64,000 nt of DNA from Vibrio sp. 05-20-BW147 (GTDB taxonomy: Bacteria; Pseudomonadota; Gammaproteobacteria; Enterobacterales; Vibrionaceae): assembly GCF_013369385.1 (NCBI RefSeq), contig NZ_SZTO01000011.1:86392-150391 (forward strand), in the 5' to 3' direction. Within the stretch, counting starts at the first letter, position 1; every line of letters begins with the position of its first letter. Position numbers and translations under genes: made by a program. The notes beneath the pieces were generated by a model. The model had not been told where the DNA came from. It made no database searches and worked only from the letters and a program-made list of their open reading frames with translations. Shown piece after piece: positions 55,304-64,000 of the stretch.

Positions 55304-55332
55304 AAAAGAGGCGTTTTATCCGCCTCTTTTTT
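55304..55332 (+). terminator. aapJQMP operon terminator
   Basis: AAAGAGGCG / CGCCTCTTT with a 7-base loop and a run of T, 16 bases past aapP. Confidence 0.92.
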
Positions 55333-55490
55333 CGTTTTAAGTGGAAATAAAGTGTTACAAACTGGATTGTGCATAACTCATTATTTCTACTATCATTTTG
55401 GCTAGGTAAAAATAAACTCAGGCTTGATTTTTGGAACTATCGGCCTCATATATAGACATATAAATTAAACATACCTTCAAGAGGAAGATT

Positions 55491-56159
55491 ATGAACAGTC
55501 CTATGTTTACTCGCACATCGAGTATGGAAAGTACTCTTCAAACCAATAAGGTTTTGAAAAACACGTACTTTCTGCTCTCTATGACCCTTGTGACCAGCGC
55601 TATCGCCGCGGTTGCAACTATGGCTATAGGTATTTCTCCGATGATGGCACTTGTGATGCAAGTCGCTGCAATCGGCATTCTGTTTTTTGCTCTACCACGT
55701 AGCATTAACTCATCAATGGGCATTGTTTGGACATTCGTCTTCACAACATTAATGGGTGGGGCTCTTGGTCCAATGCTGACTTACTACGCTTCAATCCCAA
55801 GCGGCCCTACTATTATTGCTCAAGCTTTGGGTTTAACAGGCATGGTATTCCTAGGGCTTTCGGCATACACCATCACCAGCAAAAAAGATTTCTCTTTTAT
55901 GCGTAACTTCTTGATGGCAGGCCTCATCATTGTCATCGTTGCAGCTATCATCAACATCTTTGTTGGCTCAACGCTTGGTCAGCTTGTTATCAGCAGTGTA
56001 TCTGCATTGGTTTTCTCTGGATTCATCCTATTTGATACTAGCCGTATCGTTCGTGGAGAAGAAACCAACTACGTAAGTGCAACGATTTCAATGTACCTAA
56101 ATATCTTGAACTTGTTCACAAGCCTACTAACCATTTTAGGTATCATGAGAGACGATTAA
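55491..56159 (+). CDS. yccA: Bax inhibitor-1/YccA family membrane protein
   Basis: A 222-residue protein with seven membrane helices. 'GLTGMVFLGLSAYTITSKKDFSFMRNFLMAGL' and 'FDTSRIVRGEETNYVSATISMYLNILNLFTSLLTI' match YccA. In E. coli YccA is a substrate and modulator of FtsH and can protect SecY from degradation. The order yccA-tusE-acyP-rlmI is as in E. coli with one gene inserted. Confidence 0.93.
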   Translation: MNSPMFTRTSSMESTLQTNKVLKNTYFLLSMTLVTSAIAAVATMAIGISPMMALVMQVAAIGILFFALPRSINSSMGIVWTFVFTTLMGGALGPMLTYYASIPSGPTIIAQALGLTGMVFLGLSAYTITSKKDFSFMRNFLMAGLIIVIVAAIINIFVGSTLGQLVISSVSALVFSGFILFDTSRIVRGEETNYVSATISMYLNILNLFTSLLTILGIMRDD

Positions 56160-56184
56160 TCGTTTTACATAAACGCGAATCAAG

Positions 56185-56211
56185 AGCCCGAAGCATTGCT
56201 TCGGGCTTTTT
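56185..56211 (+). terminator. yccA terminator
   Basis: AGCCCGAAGC / GCTTCGGGCT with a 3-base loop and five T, 25 bases past the stop. Confidence 0.93.
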
Positions 56212-56349
56212 CTATTTATGTTTGCCAAGAAAAATCCCGATTTGCACGCTTTTTCTTCGCTCAACATAACTATGAGAATCTTTTGTTGAGAAGCACCTTA
56301 CCGGTACGCTACCCTATACACATCACCAGTAACATGATGGATACAACGT

Positions 56350-56679
56350 ATGTTCGTCTATAACGGCAAAGAAATTCAAACCGATGCTCAAGGTTACCTA
56401 CTAGACCACACGCAGTGGGAAGAAGGAATGATTGCGATACTTGCCGCCCAAGAAGGCATTGAACTAACAGATGCGCATCTAGAAGTGGTTCACTTCGTGC
56501 GTAACTTTTACCAAGAGTTTAATACATCGCCAGCGGTGAGAATGCTAGTGAAAGCGATGGAAAAATCACACGGGCCAGACAAAGGCAACAGCAAGTATCT
56601 TTTTAAGCTTTTTAAAGAAGGGCCAGCAAAACAGGCGACCAAACTTGCAGGTTTACCAAAACCGGCAAAGTGCCTCTAA
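56350..56679 (+). CDS. tusE: Sulfurtransferase TusE (DsrC family)
   Basis: A 109-residue DsrC-like protein: '[28 protein letters not shown]' and '[27 protein letters not shown]'. The penultimate cysteine C108 ('KCL') is the sulfur carrier. TusE takes sulfur from TusBCD to MnmA for 2-thiouridine at the wobble base of tRNA-Lys/Glu/Gln. It is convergent with acyP; one hairpin lies between. Confidence 0.95.
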   Translation: MFVYNGKEIQTDAQGYLLDHTQWEEGMIAILAAQEGIELTDAHLEVVHFVRNFYQEFNTSPAVRMLVKAMEKSHGPDKGNSKYLFKLFKEGPAKQATKLAGLPKPAKCL

Positions 56680-56692
56680 CTCCCTATTCTTA

Positions 56693-56715
56693 TCCTGTAG
56701 CGCTCAGCTACAGGA
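56693..56715. terminator. Shared hairpin between tusE and acyP
   Basis: TCCTGTAGC / GCTACAGGA with a 5-base loop, 14 bases past tusE and overlapping the last codons of acyP on the other strand. It can serve as terminator for tusE; the T run is short. Confidence 0.6.
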
Positions 56716-56980
56716 TTTCAAACCCTTGAAATTCACGACAGGTAATTTCTTCTCTTTTAAGCTCATCGACGCGAGCCGTTTTGGGGCCGTGTTTTAACCA
56801 CTGAGCAAACTCTTCTATCTTCTCCGGTTCACCACAGGCGATAACTTCGACATCTCCGTTATTCAAATTCTTCGCATAACCGACTAAATTGAACTTTAAA
56901 CCCTGATGAGAGGTGTGATAGCGGAACCCAACGCCTTGAACTATGCCAGAGACCACAAATTTTTCGCATCTTATTGTCAT
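56708..56980 (-). CDS. acyP: Acylphosphatase
   Basis: A 90-residue enzyme. The phosphate loop '[12 protein letters not shown]' with the catalytic Arg, and the Asn in '[13 protein letters not shown]', are present. It hydrolyses acyl phosphates such as carbamoyl phosphate. It is convergent with tusE and divergent from the chemotaxis receptor. Confidence 0.95.
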   Translation of the reverse strand: MTIRCEKFVVSGIVQGVGFRYHTSHQGLKFNLVGYAKNLNNGDVEVIACGEPEKIEEFAQWLKHGPKTARVDELKREEITCREFQGFEIL

Positions 56981-57068
56981 CCGTATACCTCTCCGTTTTT
57001 TTGAGTGATATATTTATTAAGTCTATTCACCCCACAAAGGACCGTGGGTTACTACGAGTATAATAATT

Positions 57069-58472
57069 ATGAAAGAAATCCCTTTTCGTTGGATTGATAA
57101 ATATCTCATCCATTTAAAAATTCAAGAAAAGTTCTACTTGCTTTTCCTTCTCCCACTAGTAGCACTGCTCATTCTTACCCTAGTTTTGGATAATGCAGCG
57201 GATGCCATGCTCAATCATTTGTATCAAGATGAACTTGTACTGATGAAGAATTTGATTGAAGCTGGTAACTTATCTCGCTCACAGGCCATGGATATCTTAG
57301 CCTCTTCCGACGTTATTTCAATTGGTAGTGGCATCGGTTCCGTTTCTGTTCTTAATGGCGCTTTTAGTATCGTTGCTACTCACGAACAAGACCTTTGGGC
57401 TGCCCTTTCAACTGCTCATTGGACCATTATCTGCGTCTCATTGTTCATCGTCGCATTAGCGGTTTACTACATTATGACGTTCATTGGTGGCGCAATGTTT
57501 ACCATGAACAAAGCACTAAACACGCTAGCAAGCGGAGACTTAACGGCTCGAATGAACTTTTTCCAAGTTCGTGATGAGTTTAGCACCATCGCGATCACTA
57601 TCGACAAAGTCGCCGAAAGAGAGCAAAAGATGGTGTTGTCGATACAAGAGTCGGTTGCGCTCATGCAACAAATCAGCTCCGATCTTAATCAATCCATCTC
57701 CAATAGTTCGGAGATTTCCAATACTCAACAAGAACATTTGAACTCATTAGCCAGTGCAACGGAACAGATGGCATCAACCATCAGAGAGGTCGCGAATCTT
57801 GCCCATGACTCAAGCGCGCAAACAGACGATGCGCGCAGTGTTGCTCAATCTGGTCAGGTTAAAGTTTCAAATACTCTAAACTCGATTTCACAACTTTCTA
57901 CTGAAATTCAGTCGGCATCTAAAGCGGTTGAGGAACTCGATGCCAATGCAGCGCAAATTGATGAAGTCGTCACCACCATCAACGGTATTTCTGGGCAAAC
58001 CAACCTACTGGCGCTTAACGCAGCGATCGAAGCAGCACGTGCTGGTGAACAAGGACGCGGATTTGCAGTAGTAGCCGATGAAGTTCGTGCGCTTGCCGGA
58101 CGAACGCAACAAGCGACCGTCGAAATTCAAGCCATGATTGAGTCATTACAGCGTAATAGCCAATCACTGACTAAGTTGATGGAAGTCACAGTCAACAACG
58201 CGAACCAAGGGCAGACCTTGATGTCAGAAGTCAATCATGAAATTGCCTCACTGGCAGATAAGAACCAAACCATTTCAGACAGCAGCACTCAGATTGCCAC
58301 TGCTGCGGAAGAGCAAGGTGTGGTTGCCGACAATATCGCTGCCAGTGTAGAAGAGATTCGCATGCAATCAAATAATGTGTGCGAATTAATCAATATGACT
58401 TCGCGCAATGTAGAGCAATTACGCAGTCAAAGTGATGCAATGGAAAGCTTGCTCACGGGATTGAAGGCATAA
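57069..58472 (+). CDS. Methyl-accepting chemotaxis protein with a very short sensor loop
   Basis: A 467-residue receptor. Membrane helices lie at about 24-42 and 118-142, leaving only ~75 residues outside, too short for a Cache or four-helix sensor of usual size. A HAMP domain follows ('[29 protein letters not shown]'), then the signalling domain with hairpin tip '[43 protein letters not shown]'. The carboxy terminus lacks a CheR-binding pentapeptide. The ligand is unknown; it may sense through membrane or cytoplasmic state. It sits between acyP and rlmI, an insertion relative to E. coli. Confidence 0.93.
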   Translation: MKEIPFRWIDKYLIHLKIQEKFYLLFLLPLVALLILTLVLDNAADAMLNHLYQDELVLMKNLIEAGNLSRSQAMDILASSDVISIGSGIGSVSVLNGAFSIVATHEQDLWAALSTAHWTIICVSLFIVALAVYYIMTFIGGAMFTMNKALNTLASGDLTARMNFFQVRDEFSTIAITIDKVAEREQKMVLSIQESVALMQQISSDLNQSISNSSEISNTQQEHLNSLASATEQMASTIREVANLAHDSSAQTDDARSVAQSGQVKVSNTLNSISQLSTEIQSASKAVEELDANAAQIDEVVTTINGISGQTNLLALNAAIEAARAGEQGRGFAVVADEVRALAGRTQQATVEIQAMIESLQRNSQSLTKLMEVTVNNANQGQTLMSEVNHEIASLADKNQTISDSSTQIATAAEEQGVVADNIAASVEEIRMQSNNVCELINMTSRNVEQLRSQSDAMESLLTGLKA

Positions 58473-58480
58473 CTTCATTA

Positions 58481-58503
58481 AGGCCGCGCATGCGGCCTTT
58501 TTT
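58481..58503 (+). terminator. Chemotaxis receptor terminator
   Basis: AGGCCGC-GCAT-GCGGCCT followed by six T in total, starting 9 bases after the stop. Confidence 0.93.
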
Positions 58504-58570
58504 GTCATTTGCTTTTCTAGGCTGATTCTTAGAAAATACCCCACTTTCATTTTTGCTTAAGAGAATTTCA

Positions 58571-59764
58571 ATGTCTGCTGCCATCTATCTAGTCAAAGGT
58601 CGTGATAAGTCTGTTGTAAGACGCCATCCTTGGATCTTTTCTCGCGGGATCGATAAAGTCGAAGGTAATCCGCTATTGGGAGAAACCGTTGATGTGTTTG
58701 GCCACGATGGTAAATGGTTGGCAAAAGCGGCCTACTCTCCTGAATCGCAAATTCGTTCTCGTGTGTGGAGCTTCGAAAAGCAAGAGATCAACAAAGCGTT
58801 TTTTGTCAAACGCATCCAAGACGCTCAACTACTACGTGAGGATGTGATTGAGCGTGATGGCTTGACAGGCTACCGCCTTATTGCAGCAGAATCAGACGGC
58901 ATGCCTGGTGTAACCATTGACCGTTACCAAAATTTCTTCGTCTGCCAACTGCTCAGTGCTGGCGCCGAATATCAAAAACAAAACATTGTTGACGCATTAG
59001 TTGAAGTTTTCCCTGACTGTAATGTGTACGAACGTTCCGACGTTTCTGTGCGCAAAAAAGAAGGCCTTAAAGAAACGACCGGTGTGCTGTATGGTGAAAT
59101 GCCACCCAAATCCGTTGTGATCGAAGAAAATGGCGTCAAAATTAGTGTTGATATCGTTGGTGGACACAAAACCGGTTTCTACCTCGATCAGCGTGATAGT
59201 CGCCAACAAGCGATGAAATACGTTAAAGATAAAGAAGTTCTCAACTGCTTCTCATACACAGGTGGTTTTGGCCTTTATGCTCTAAAAGGCGGCGCCAAAC
59301 GCGTGATTAACGCCGATGTCTCTCAGCCAGCACTAGACACGGCAAAGTTTAATGCAGAGCTCAATGAATTCGATATTTCCAAAAAACGCGCCGTTTTCCT
59401 AAACGCAGATGTCTTTAAGCTTCTGCGCGAGTATCGCGATCAGGGTACTAAGTTTGATGTAGTGATCATGGATCCACCAAAGTTTGCCGAAAGCAAAGCC
59501 CAGCTCAATGGTGCATGTCGCGGATATAAAGACATCAACATGCTCGCAATGCAAATCCTCAACCCGGGCGGCACACTGCTGACTTACTCATGCTCTGGGT
59601 TAATGGACCAAGTACTATTTCAAAAAATAATCGCTGATGCGGCGGTTGATGCCGGCCGAAGCGTTAAGTTTGTAGAGCGTTTCGAGCAGGCGGCCGATCA
59701 CCCAACCGATACGGCTTACCCAGAAGGTTTCTACCTCAAAGGCTTTGCATGTAAGGTGCTGTAG
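58571..59764 (+). CDS. rlmI: 23S rRNA (cytosine-1962-C5)-methyltransferase RlmI
   Basis: A 397-residue enzyme from the ATG at 58571 ([21 protein letters not shown]), close to E. coli (396). An amino-terminal PUA domain is followed by an EEHD-like linker and the methyltransferase with '[20 protein letters not shown]', '[17 protein letters not shown]' and the catalytic cysteine in '[12 protein letters not shown]'. An ATG six codons upstream is not favoured. It is convergent with the adhesin gene. Confidence 0.95.
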   Translation: MSAAIYLVKGRDKSVVRRHPWIFSRGIDKVEGNPLLGETVDVFGHDGKWLAKAAYSPESQIRSRVWSFEKQEINKAFFVKRIQDAQLLREDVIERDGLTGYRLIAAESDGMPGVTIDRYQNFFVCQLLSAGAEYQKQNIVDALVEVFPDCNVYERSDVSVRKKEGLKETTGVLYGEMPPKSVVIEENGVKISVDIVGGHKTGFYLDQRDSRQQAMKYVKDKEVLNCFSYTGGFGLYALKGGAKRVINADVSQPALDTAKFNAELNEFDISKKRAVFLNADVFKLLREYRDQGTKFDVVIMDPPKFAESKAQLNGACRGYKDINMLAMQILNPGGTLLTYSCSGLMDQVLFQKIIADAAVDAGRSVKFVERFEQAADHPTDTAYPEGFYLKGFACKVL

Positions 59765-59803
59765 TTTCACTCATGTAACCTTTTGAATAATAAGCAAAGA
59801 TTA

Positions 59804-59827
59804 AAAAAGGGCCTTTCGGCCCTTTTT
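59804..59827. terminator. Bidirectional terminator between rlmI and the adhesin gene
   Basis: AAAAAGGGCC-TTTC-GGCCCTTTTT; it serves both convergent genes, 39 bases past rlmI and 5 bases past the adhesin stop. Confidence 0.93.
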
Positions 59828-59832
59828 GTTTA

Positions 59833-62800
59833 CTAGTTGTCATGAATCTTTAGTAAGTCGTTCAAAATCGCATTCATGTTGGTGATCGATCCTTCAGTGA
59901 TATAAGACTGATATTGAGATACACCATTCTCAATAACCACTGTCTGATTGCTCGAGCCATCAGATATCGTCAGTTCTAGATGACCACCGTTGATAGCTAG
60001 GCCTATTTCGTTACGCTCCAGCAATGAATCGATAGAGTCATCCAGATCCGTATGAAGCAGATCGGAAAGGTCTATCTTATCTTGTCCTGCAGTAAAGTCG
60101 GTAATAGTGTCTCGCTCACCATCACGCGGACCTGTACCGTCATCTATGAACTTGAAGATGTCCATACCTTCACCACCAGTTAAGATATCATCACCAAGCC
60201 CTCCGATGAGGATGTCATTGTCATTACCACCAGTCAGTGTGTCATTACCAGCACCACCGTATAGGTTATCTTCGCCTACACCGCCATCCAGCCTATCATT
60301 GCCACCTTGACCAAATAGAATATCGTTACCTTCTCCTCCAAAGAGGTGATCATCCGCATCTCGACTAGAAGAAGAATCAAACTCGCGAATATGGCTTGTA
60401 ATATAATCATGTATAGTCTTAGCATCTATATTAGCTACACCCATATTGAGTTTTTCAGCTACATATTCTTGGAGTGTTAGCTTTGTCATTCCATCGGCTG
60501 CGAATAGTACAGGCTCATCACCGAATAAAATGTCGTCACCACTCAATGTGGAAATTGTATCTGCCCCCGGAAGAGTTTCTATTAGCTCACCAGCAATAGC
60601 CTCAGCTAGTTCATCTACTTTGATGTTGTGGTCAACTACTTTGTCTGTATCAAAAACCTTCAAGATCTCTGCATTGACATCGTCGCCAATACCAATAGCT
60701 TGAACAGCCGATAAACCAGCCAAAACGTTAAACATATGAACTGCCTGAACTAGTTGAGATTCATCGGCATCATAGTAGTCCTTATACTTCAGCTTACCGT
60801 GTTTATCTGACTCTAACGTACCTAGTAATACTCGCTGGCCACTCTGGTCTAAGTAAGGGGAATAAACATCGGCATGTCCGTGATGATACTCAACCACCAC
60901 TACACCGTTAAGACTAATAGGCCCCGAATTCCAGAGCTGAGATAGACTAAAGTTATCACCCAAAACATCCTGTAAAGACAGTACTTCTCCTGTAGATTTA
61001 TCTGCATACATCCAGAACTGGTCAAACTCGTCATCGCCAAGATCATCGCTGCTTGCTCTATTAGGCATTCCATCAGTTATAAAGAACGAATGGTTTGTGG
61101 CACCATTTTTTGGTAGCATCGCGAACCAATCGATTGCAGAATCGAAACCCGATTCATAGTTGGTCAATCCCGTATCATTATCAATAATCTTGGTAAGAGC
61201 AGCCTCAAACTGACCTTTAGGATTATTCGAACTCAAATCAATACTAATGACATGTGATGCCTTTGTTGCAAACTCTGTTAGTAGGATGTTTACGGTACCT
61301 GCATTGTCACCGCTAGCACTATCTACTAGCTTATTGAATGCCTCTTGAAGCTCAGGTTTAGCCTTGGTGATATCACCAGCCATACTACCAGAGGTGTCGA
61401 AGATAAACGCAATATTGTAATCTTGTCCGGGTACGACCTGAAAACCAGACGTATCACCAATTACGATATCATTCTCTGCTGATGTTTCGATGCTATCAGA
61501 GCCGCTCTCTCCCGTTGTAACCTCGTATCCACGAATTGATACCGGGATTGAGCTCGTGCCATCAGCACTATCTACAATCGCACCGTTTACAACTTCATTG
61601 GACGTTGCTGTAACTGTAATTGGAAAGTCTAAGCTGCCTACATAATCACTAGGCACGCGCAGTTCGACATTCACATTTCCGCTATCACCTACAACCACGA
61701 TCGGCAAGGTGTATACCCCATTTGACGGTAGATATTCTTGACCATCGACGAGAACAGTTACTCCATCAGGTATGCCAGAAAGGGTAATTGTATCTGCCAG
61801 AGCTTCACTTCCATCCGTATCGGTCAGTTTGGCATTAATAGTTATGGTGAACTCGGTATACACAGTTTCCTCTTTAACCAAATTACCATTTGAATCCATG
61901 ATATAAACGCCATCGGTAAAGACAAATCTTTCTATACTGTATAAATCGTCACCTGAGCCAGACCATCCAAATGAAGTATCACGAGCTTTCGTGTCTACAA
62001 CATTAACTTTTTCTTGGTCAGTTCCGACATTCAATGGAATAATTGTGTATTCAGAACGCTTTCCAGAGTAAATAACCGTATCTAGACCCGCTTCACCTAG
62101 TTTTGAATGATAAGATCCACCATAAATTGAATCATCTCCATTAGAGCTATACGCTACATCGTCGCCAAGTTCACCTACGATCTGATCAGCACCACCTTTT
62201 ACATCGAAAAAGTCGTTGAAATTAGTCCCGATGTGTAATCTTCCTAAGTCATCGCCAGGAATTACCTCCCCTGAACCGTTTGCGCCATCAATAAGCTTTT
62301 GAACATATTTGCTATAGTCAAAGCTATGATCAATTTTTTCAACGCCTTGCCCAATTGCTATTGATACCTTGGGCATATTAGCGTCAGGTGTTACATCTAT
62401 AACAACAGCGTACTCTTTACTGATGCTAACGCCATCAGAAACTCTAAAATCAAACTTCGCATAATCCGATTCTTTATTACCGACAACAGCGCCATCCTGA
62501 GAAGAGTTATTGGTACTTGATTCACGAGTATCTGGTTTAAACATTAACTTGCCAGCTTCAATGTCTTCATAGTTAACGGAAGTACCAGCCACAATAGCAG
62601 TACCATTTAGAGTCAATGAACCATCAAGTGGTAATGAGTCAATAATGACAGACAATGCTGATGGAAGAGTATCAACATCGGTCACACCAAAATCAGACCA
62701 CTTAAAGACATAGCTTTGATCTTCGTTGGTAACAATATGGCCGTCTTGGGCAACCGGCGTACGATCTCCGTTAGAGTTGTTGACAATTACTGTTGCTTCA

Positions 62801-64000
62801 TTACTCAGCACTCTTTCACTATCAATCGTCTGATACTTAAAGGTTTCATTTTTTGGAGACGATTCAACATATCTGAGCTCCCAGTTACCATCACCTTTAG
62901 TCGAAAACGTTAATTGAGTAATAGTCAAATCACCTGGTGCAGTAAGGACCAGTTTTTGGAACAACCCGTCATCACCGAACTTATCACCTGGTTTGCGAAT
63001 TTCAAATTGTTCAGTTTTCCCGTCACTGTAAGTAACAGTGATTAATGCAGCACCAGGATCATGATCTTCGAACAAACCGCCCAACCCGTCTAAACCGATC
63101 TCAATTTCGTATGCAGGTTCAGAAGAGAAATTGATTGAAATATGTTCACCTGATTCAATTCCGTAACCATCGTTGTCACCAATACCATGACCGACATGGC
63201 TAGCATTATTTTGGTACTGCGTTAATGGACCTGAATCACTGGAGATGGTTATCACACCACCATTCGCCAACTTAACTTCACGCACTTTACCTTCAGCATC
63301 TATCTGGTTACCCCAATTGAGGAAACCACCGTCTTTTAGTGAGTGATCAGGCTCGCTTTTAGAGCCAAGCAAGAAGCCAAGGCCATCAGTAGGCTGATAT
63401 GAAATACGATCAGCTTCAAACGGCGTTTTGGAAACATCTGCTTGAGTAATCGCCCGAGAGACACCATTAAGATCCGTATATATCAAGATACCCGCTTCTG
63501 GTAGATCGGTGATAATCACCTTCAGATCCGCGTTGCCGCCGTTAGCAGCATCATCTTCTTCATCAGAAATCTTATCCCCGCCATCACCGCCAGGGTTGTT
63601 AAAGTTAATCAACACACCGTGGTCAGACAAAGGTTTGATCATAAAGTCTTGGGCTACTGGAGCTTCATTGGCGCCCACGATGGTGATGACCACTTTGTGG
63701 CTGTCGCTGCCGTCGGCGCTGGTCACGGTCAGCTCGCGCGTTAAGGTCTCACCCGCTTTGAGCGACTGCACGTCTGGGTGCGCGTTGTTTAAGGTGTAGC
63801 TCCAGTTGCCGTTCGCATCGATGCTGAAGCGGCCGTAGTTGCCATCTTCCACGTTGCTTTGCACTTGGAACACCGCTTCGCCCTTGTCGGCGTCGATGAT
63901 GTCAAGCTTGCCGCTCACGCTTTGGACTGTGTCGACCTTGTCGTCGCTGTCGCCATCTTCGGTGACGGTGCCACGGTCGGTGTCGCCTTGCTCTGTGCCC
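59833..64000 (-). CDS. Giant type I-secreted RTX adhesin, carboxy-terminal part
   Basis: An open frame of at least 1388 residues that continues beyond base 64000. Reading from the visible start: linker 'GTEQGDTDRGTVTEDGD' (~63990-63940), a VCBS repeat (63918 to ~63655: 'SGKLDIIDADKGEAVFQVQ', 'GRFSIDANGNWSYTLNN'), glycine-rich and cadherin-like modules, an internal beta-roll ('GGADQIVGELGDDVAYS'), a von Willebrand A domain with the MIDAS motif 'DTSGSM' (61440 to ~60590), RTX nonapeptides such as 'GGEGNDILFGQGGNDRL' (60345-60150) and a T1SS target domain ('DTITDFTAGQDKIDLSDLL'). The product is likely kept at the surface or secreted for attachment and biofilm growth. LapB/LapD-type regulators are not in the window. 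Confidence 0.92.
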   Translation of the reverse strand, partial: GTEQGDTDRGTVTEDGDSDDKVDTVQSVSGKLDIIDADKGEAVFQVQSNVEDGNYGRFSIDANGNWSYTLNNAHPDVQSLKAGETLTRELTVTSADGSDSHKVVITIVGANEAPVAQDFMIKPLSDHGVLINFNNPGGDGGDKISDEEDDAANGGNADLKVIITDLPEAGILIYTDLNGVSRAITQADVSKTPFEADRISYQPTDGLGFLLGSKSEPDHSLKDGGFLNWGNQIDAEGKVREVKLANGGVITISSDSGPLTQYQNNASHVGHGIGDNDGYGIESGEHISINFSSEPAYEIEIGLDGLGGLFEDHDPGAALITVTYSDGKTEQFEIRKPGDKFGDDGLFQKLVLTAPGDLTITQLTFSTKGDGNWELRYVESSPKNETFKYQTIDSERVLSNEATVIVNNSNGDRTPVAQDGHIVTNEDQSYVFKWSDFGVTDVDTLPSALSVIIDSLPLDGSLTLNGTAIVAGTSVNYEDIEAGKLMFKPDTRESSTNNSSQDGAVVGNKESDYAKFDFRVSDGVSISKEYAVVIDVTPDANMPKVSIAIGQGVEKIDHSFDYSKYVQKLIDGANGSGEVIPGDDLGRLHIGTNFNDFFDVKGGADQIVGELGDDVAYSSNGDDSIYGGSYHSKLGEAGLDTVIYSGKRSEYTIIPLNVGTDQEKVNVVDTKARDTSFGWSGSGDDLYSIERFVFTDGVYIMDSNGNLVKEETVYTEFTITINAKLTDTDGSEALADTITLSGIPDGVTVLVDGQEYLPSNGVYTLPIVVVGDSGNVNVELRVPSDYVGSLDFPITVTATSNEVVNGAIVDSADGTSSIPVSIRGYEVTTGESGSDSIETSAENDIVIGDTSGFQVVPGQDYNIAFIFDTSGSMAGDITKAKPELQEAFNKLVDSASGDNAGTVNILLTEFATKASHVISIDLSSNNPKGQFEAALTKIIDNDTGLTNYESGFDSAIDWFAMLPKNGATNHSFFITDGMPNRASSDDLGDDEFDQFWMYADKSTGEVLSLQDVLGDNFSLSQLWNSGPISLNGVVVVEYHHGHADVYSPYLDQSGQRVLLGTLESDKHGKLKYKDYYDADESQLVQAVHMFNVLAGLSAVQAIGIGDDVNAEILKVFDTDKVVDHNIKVDELAEAIAGELIETLPGADTISTLSGDDILFGDEPVLFAADGMTKLTLQEYVAEKLNMGVANIDAKTIHDYITSHIREFDSSSSRDADDHLFGGEGNDILFGQGGNDRLDGGVGEDNLYGGAGNDTLTGGNDNDILIGGLGDDILTGGEGMDIFKFIDDGTGPRDGERDTITDFTAGQDKIDLSDLLHTDLDDSIDSLLERNEIGLAINGGHLELTISDGSSNQTVVIENGVSQYQSYITEGSITNMNAILNDLLKIHDN

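Noticed and set aside
59833..64000. Plus-strand open frames inside the adhesin gene (for example near 60107 and 63509)
   Set aside because: They are complementary to the repeats, lack ribosome-binding sites and have low-complexity translations.
1..64000. CRISPR arrays, tRNA or rRNA genes, insertion sequences and prophage
   Set aside because: No regularly spaced repeats, cloverleaf-forming stretches with CCA-type ends, transposase or phage genes were seen.

Overview
This window looks like a piece of a Vibrio main chromosome (Gammaproteobacteria). The evidence is syntenic blocks shared with Escherichia coli (matP / lon-like / fabA / rmf; zapC-pyrD-rlmKL-uup; prc-proQ-msrC; letA-letB-rsmF; yccA-tusE-acyP-rlmI) mixed with genes typical of Vibrionaceae (a NosP/VpsS-type nitric-oxide sensing pair, DUF3634, DUF3466, a large NAD-dependent glutamate dehydrogenase, a VCBS/RTX giant adhesin). 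No rRNA, tRNA, insertion sequence, prophage or CRISPR array was seen. Species cannot be fixed from the sequence alone.

Layout. 1-6907 (minus strand) is the cbb3 oxidase locus: ccoN-ccoO-ccoQ-ccoP, then ccoH, ccoI, ccoS and a TauE/SafE-like membrane protein cut by the window edge. 7164-10546 (plus) holds a small unknown protein and a FIST-domain protein overlapping a hybrid histidine kinase. 10849-13473 (minus) carries an HDOD protein, a TolA-C-like periplasmic protein, a DUF3634 protein and MatP. 13666-15899 (plus) has a Lon-like protease and FabA with an overlapping FadR/FabR-type operator. 16039-37110 is almost all minus strand: rmf, a DUF3466 protein, uup, a glutaredoxin-like protein, rlmKL, zapC, pyrD, NAD-glutamate dehydrogenase, a DUF2835 protein, pepN (with a LexA-type box upstream), a frameshifted periplasmic protein, prc, proQ and msrC.

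37238-44527 (plus) is an ABC exporter, the LetA/LetB lipid-transport pair and RsmF. It is followed by an intergenic region with an 18-bp perfect palindrome and a possible small RNA. 44826-50651 contains cvfB, an unknown 452-residue membrane protein that carries a perfect matS site, a hotdog-fold protein, a DAHP synthase, YajQ, and a siroheme-synthase-like protein that ends in a decayed methyltransferase domain. 51109-55288 is an AapJQMP amino-acid ABC importer operon. 55491-59764 is yccA, tusE, acyP (opposite strand), a chemotaxis receptor and rlmI. 59833-64000 (minus) is the carboxy-terminal part of a giant type I-secreted adhesin (VCBS, cadherin-like, von Willebrand A and RTX modules) that runs off the window.

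How the parts fit. Much of the window is housekeeping: microaerobic respiration, fatty acid, pyrimidine and aromatic biosynthesis, and rRNA/tRNA modification. Several sites suggest chromosome-terminus organisation: matP itself, a perfect matS site and three one-mismatch copies. The accessory or less-explained parts are the NosP/VpsS pair, the LexA box at pepN, the orphan palindrome with the candidate sRNA, the frameshifted gene at 33.0-33.7 kb, the degenerate SUMT tail, and the adhesin, whose VCBS end is sharply more GC-rich than the rest.
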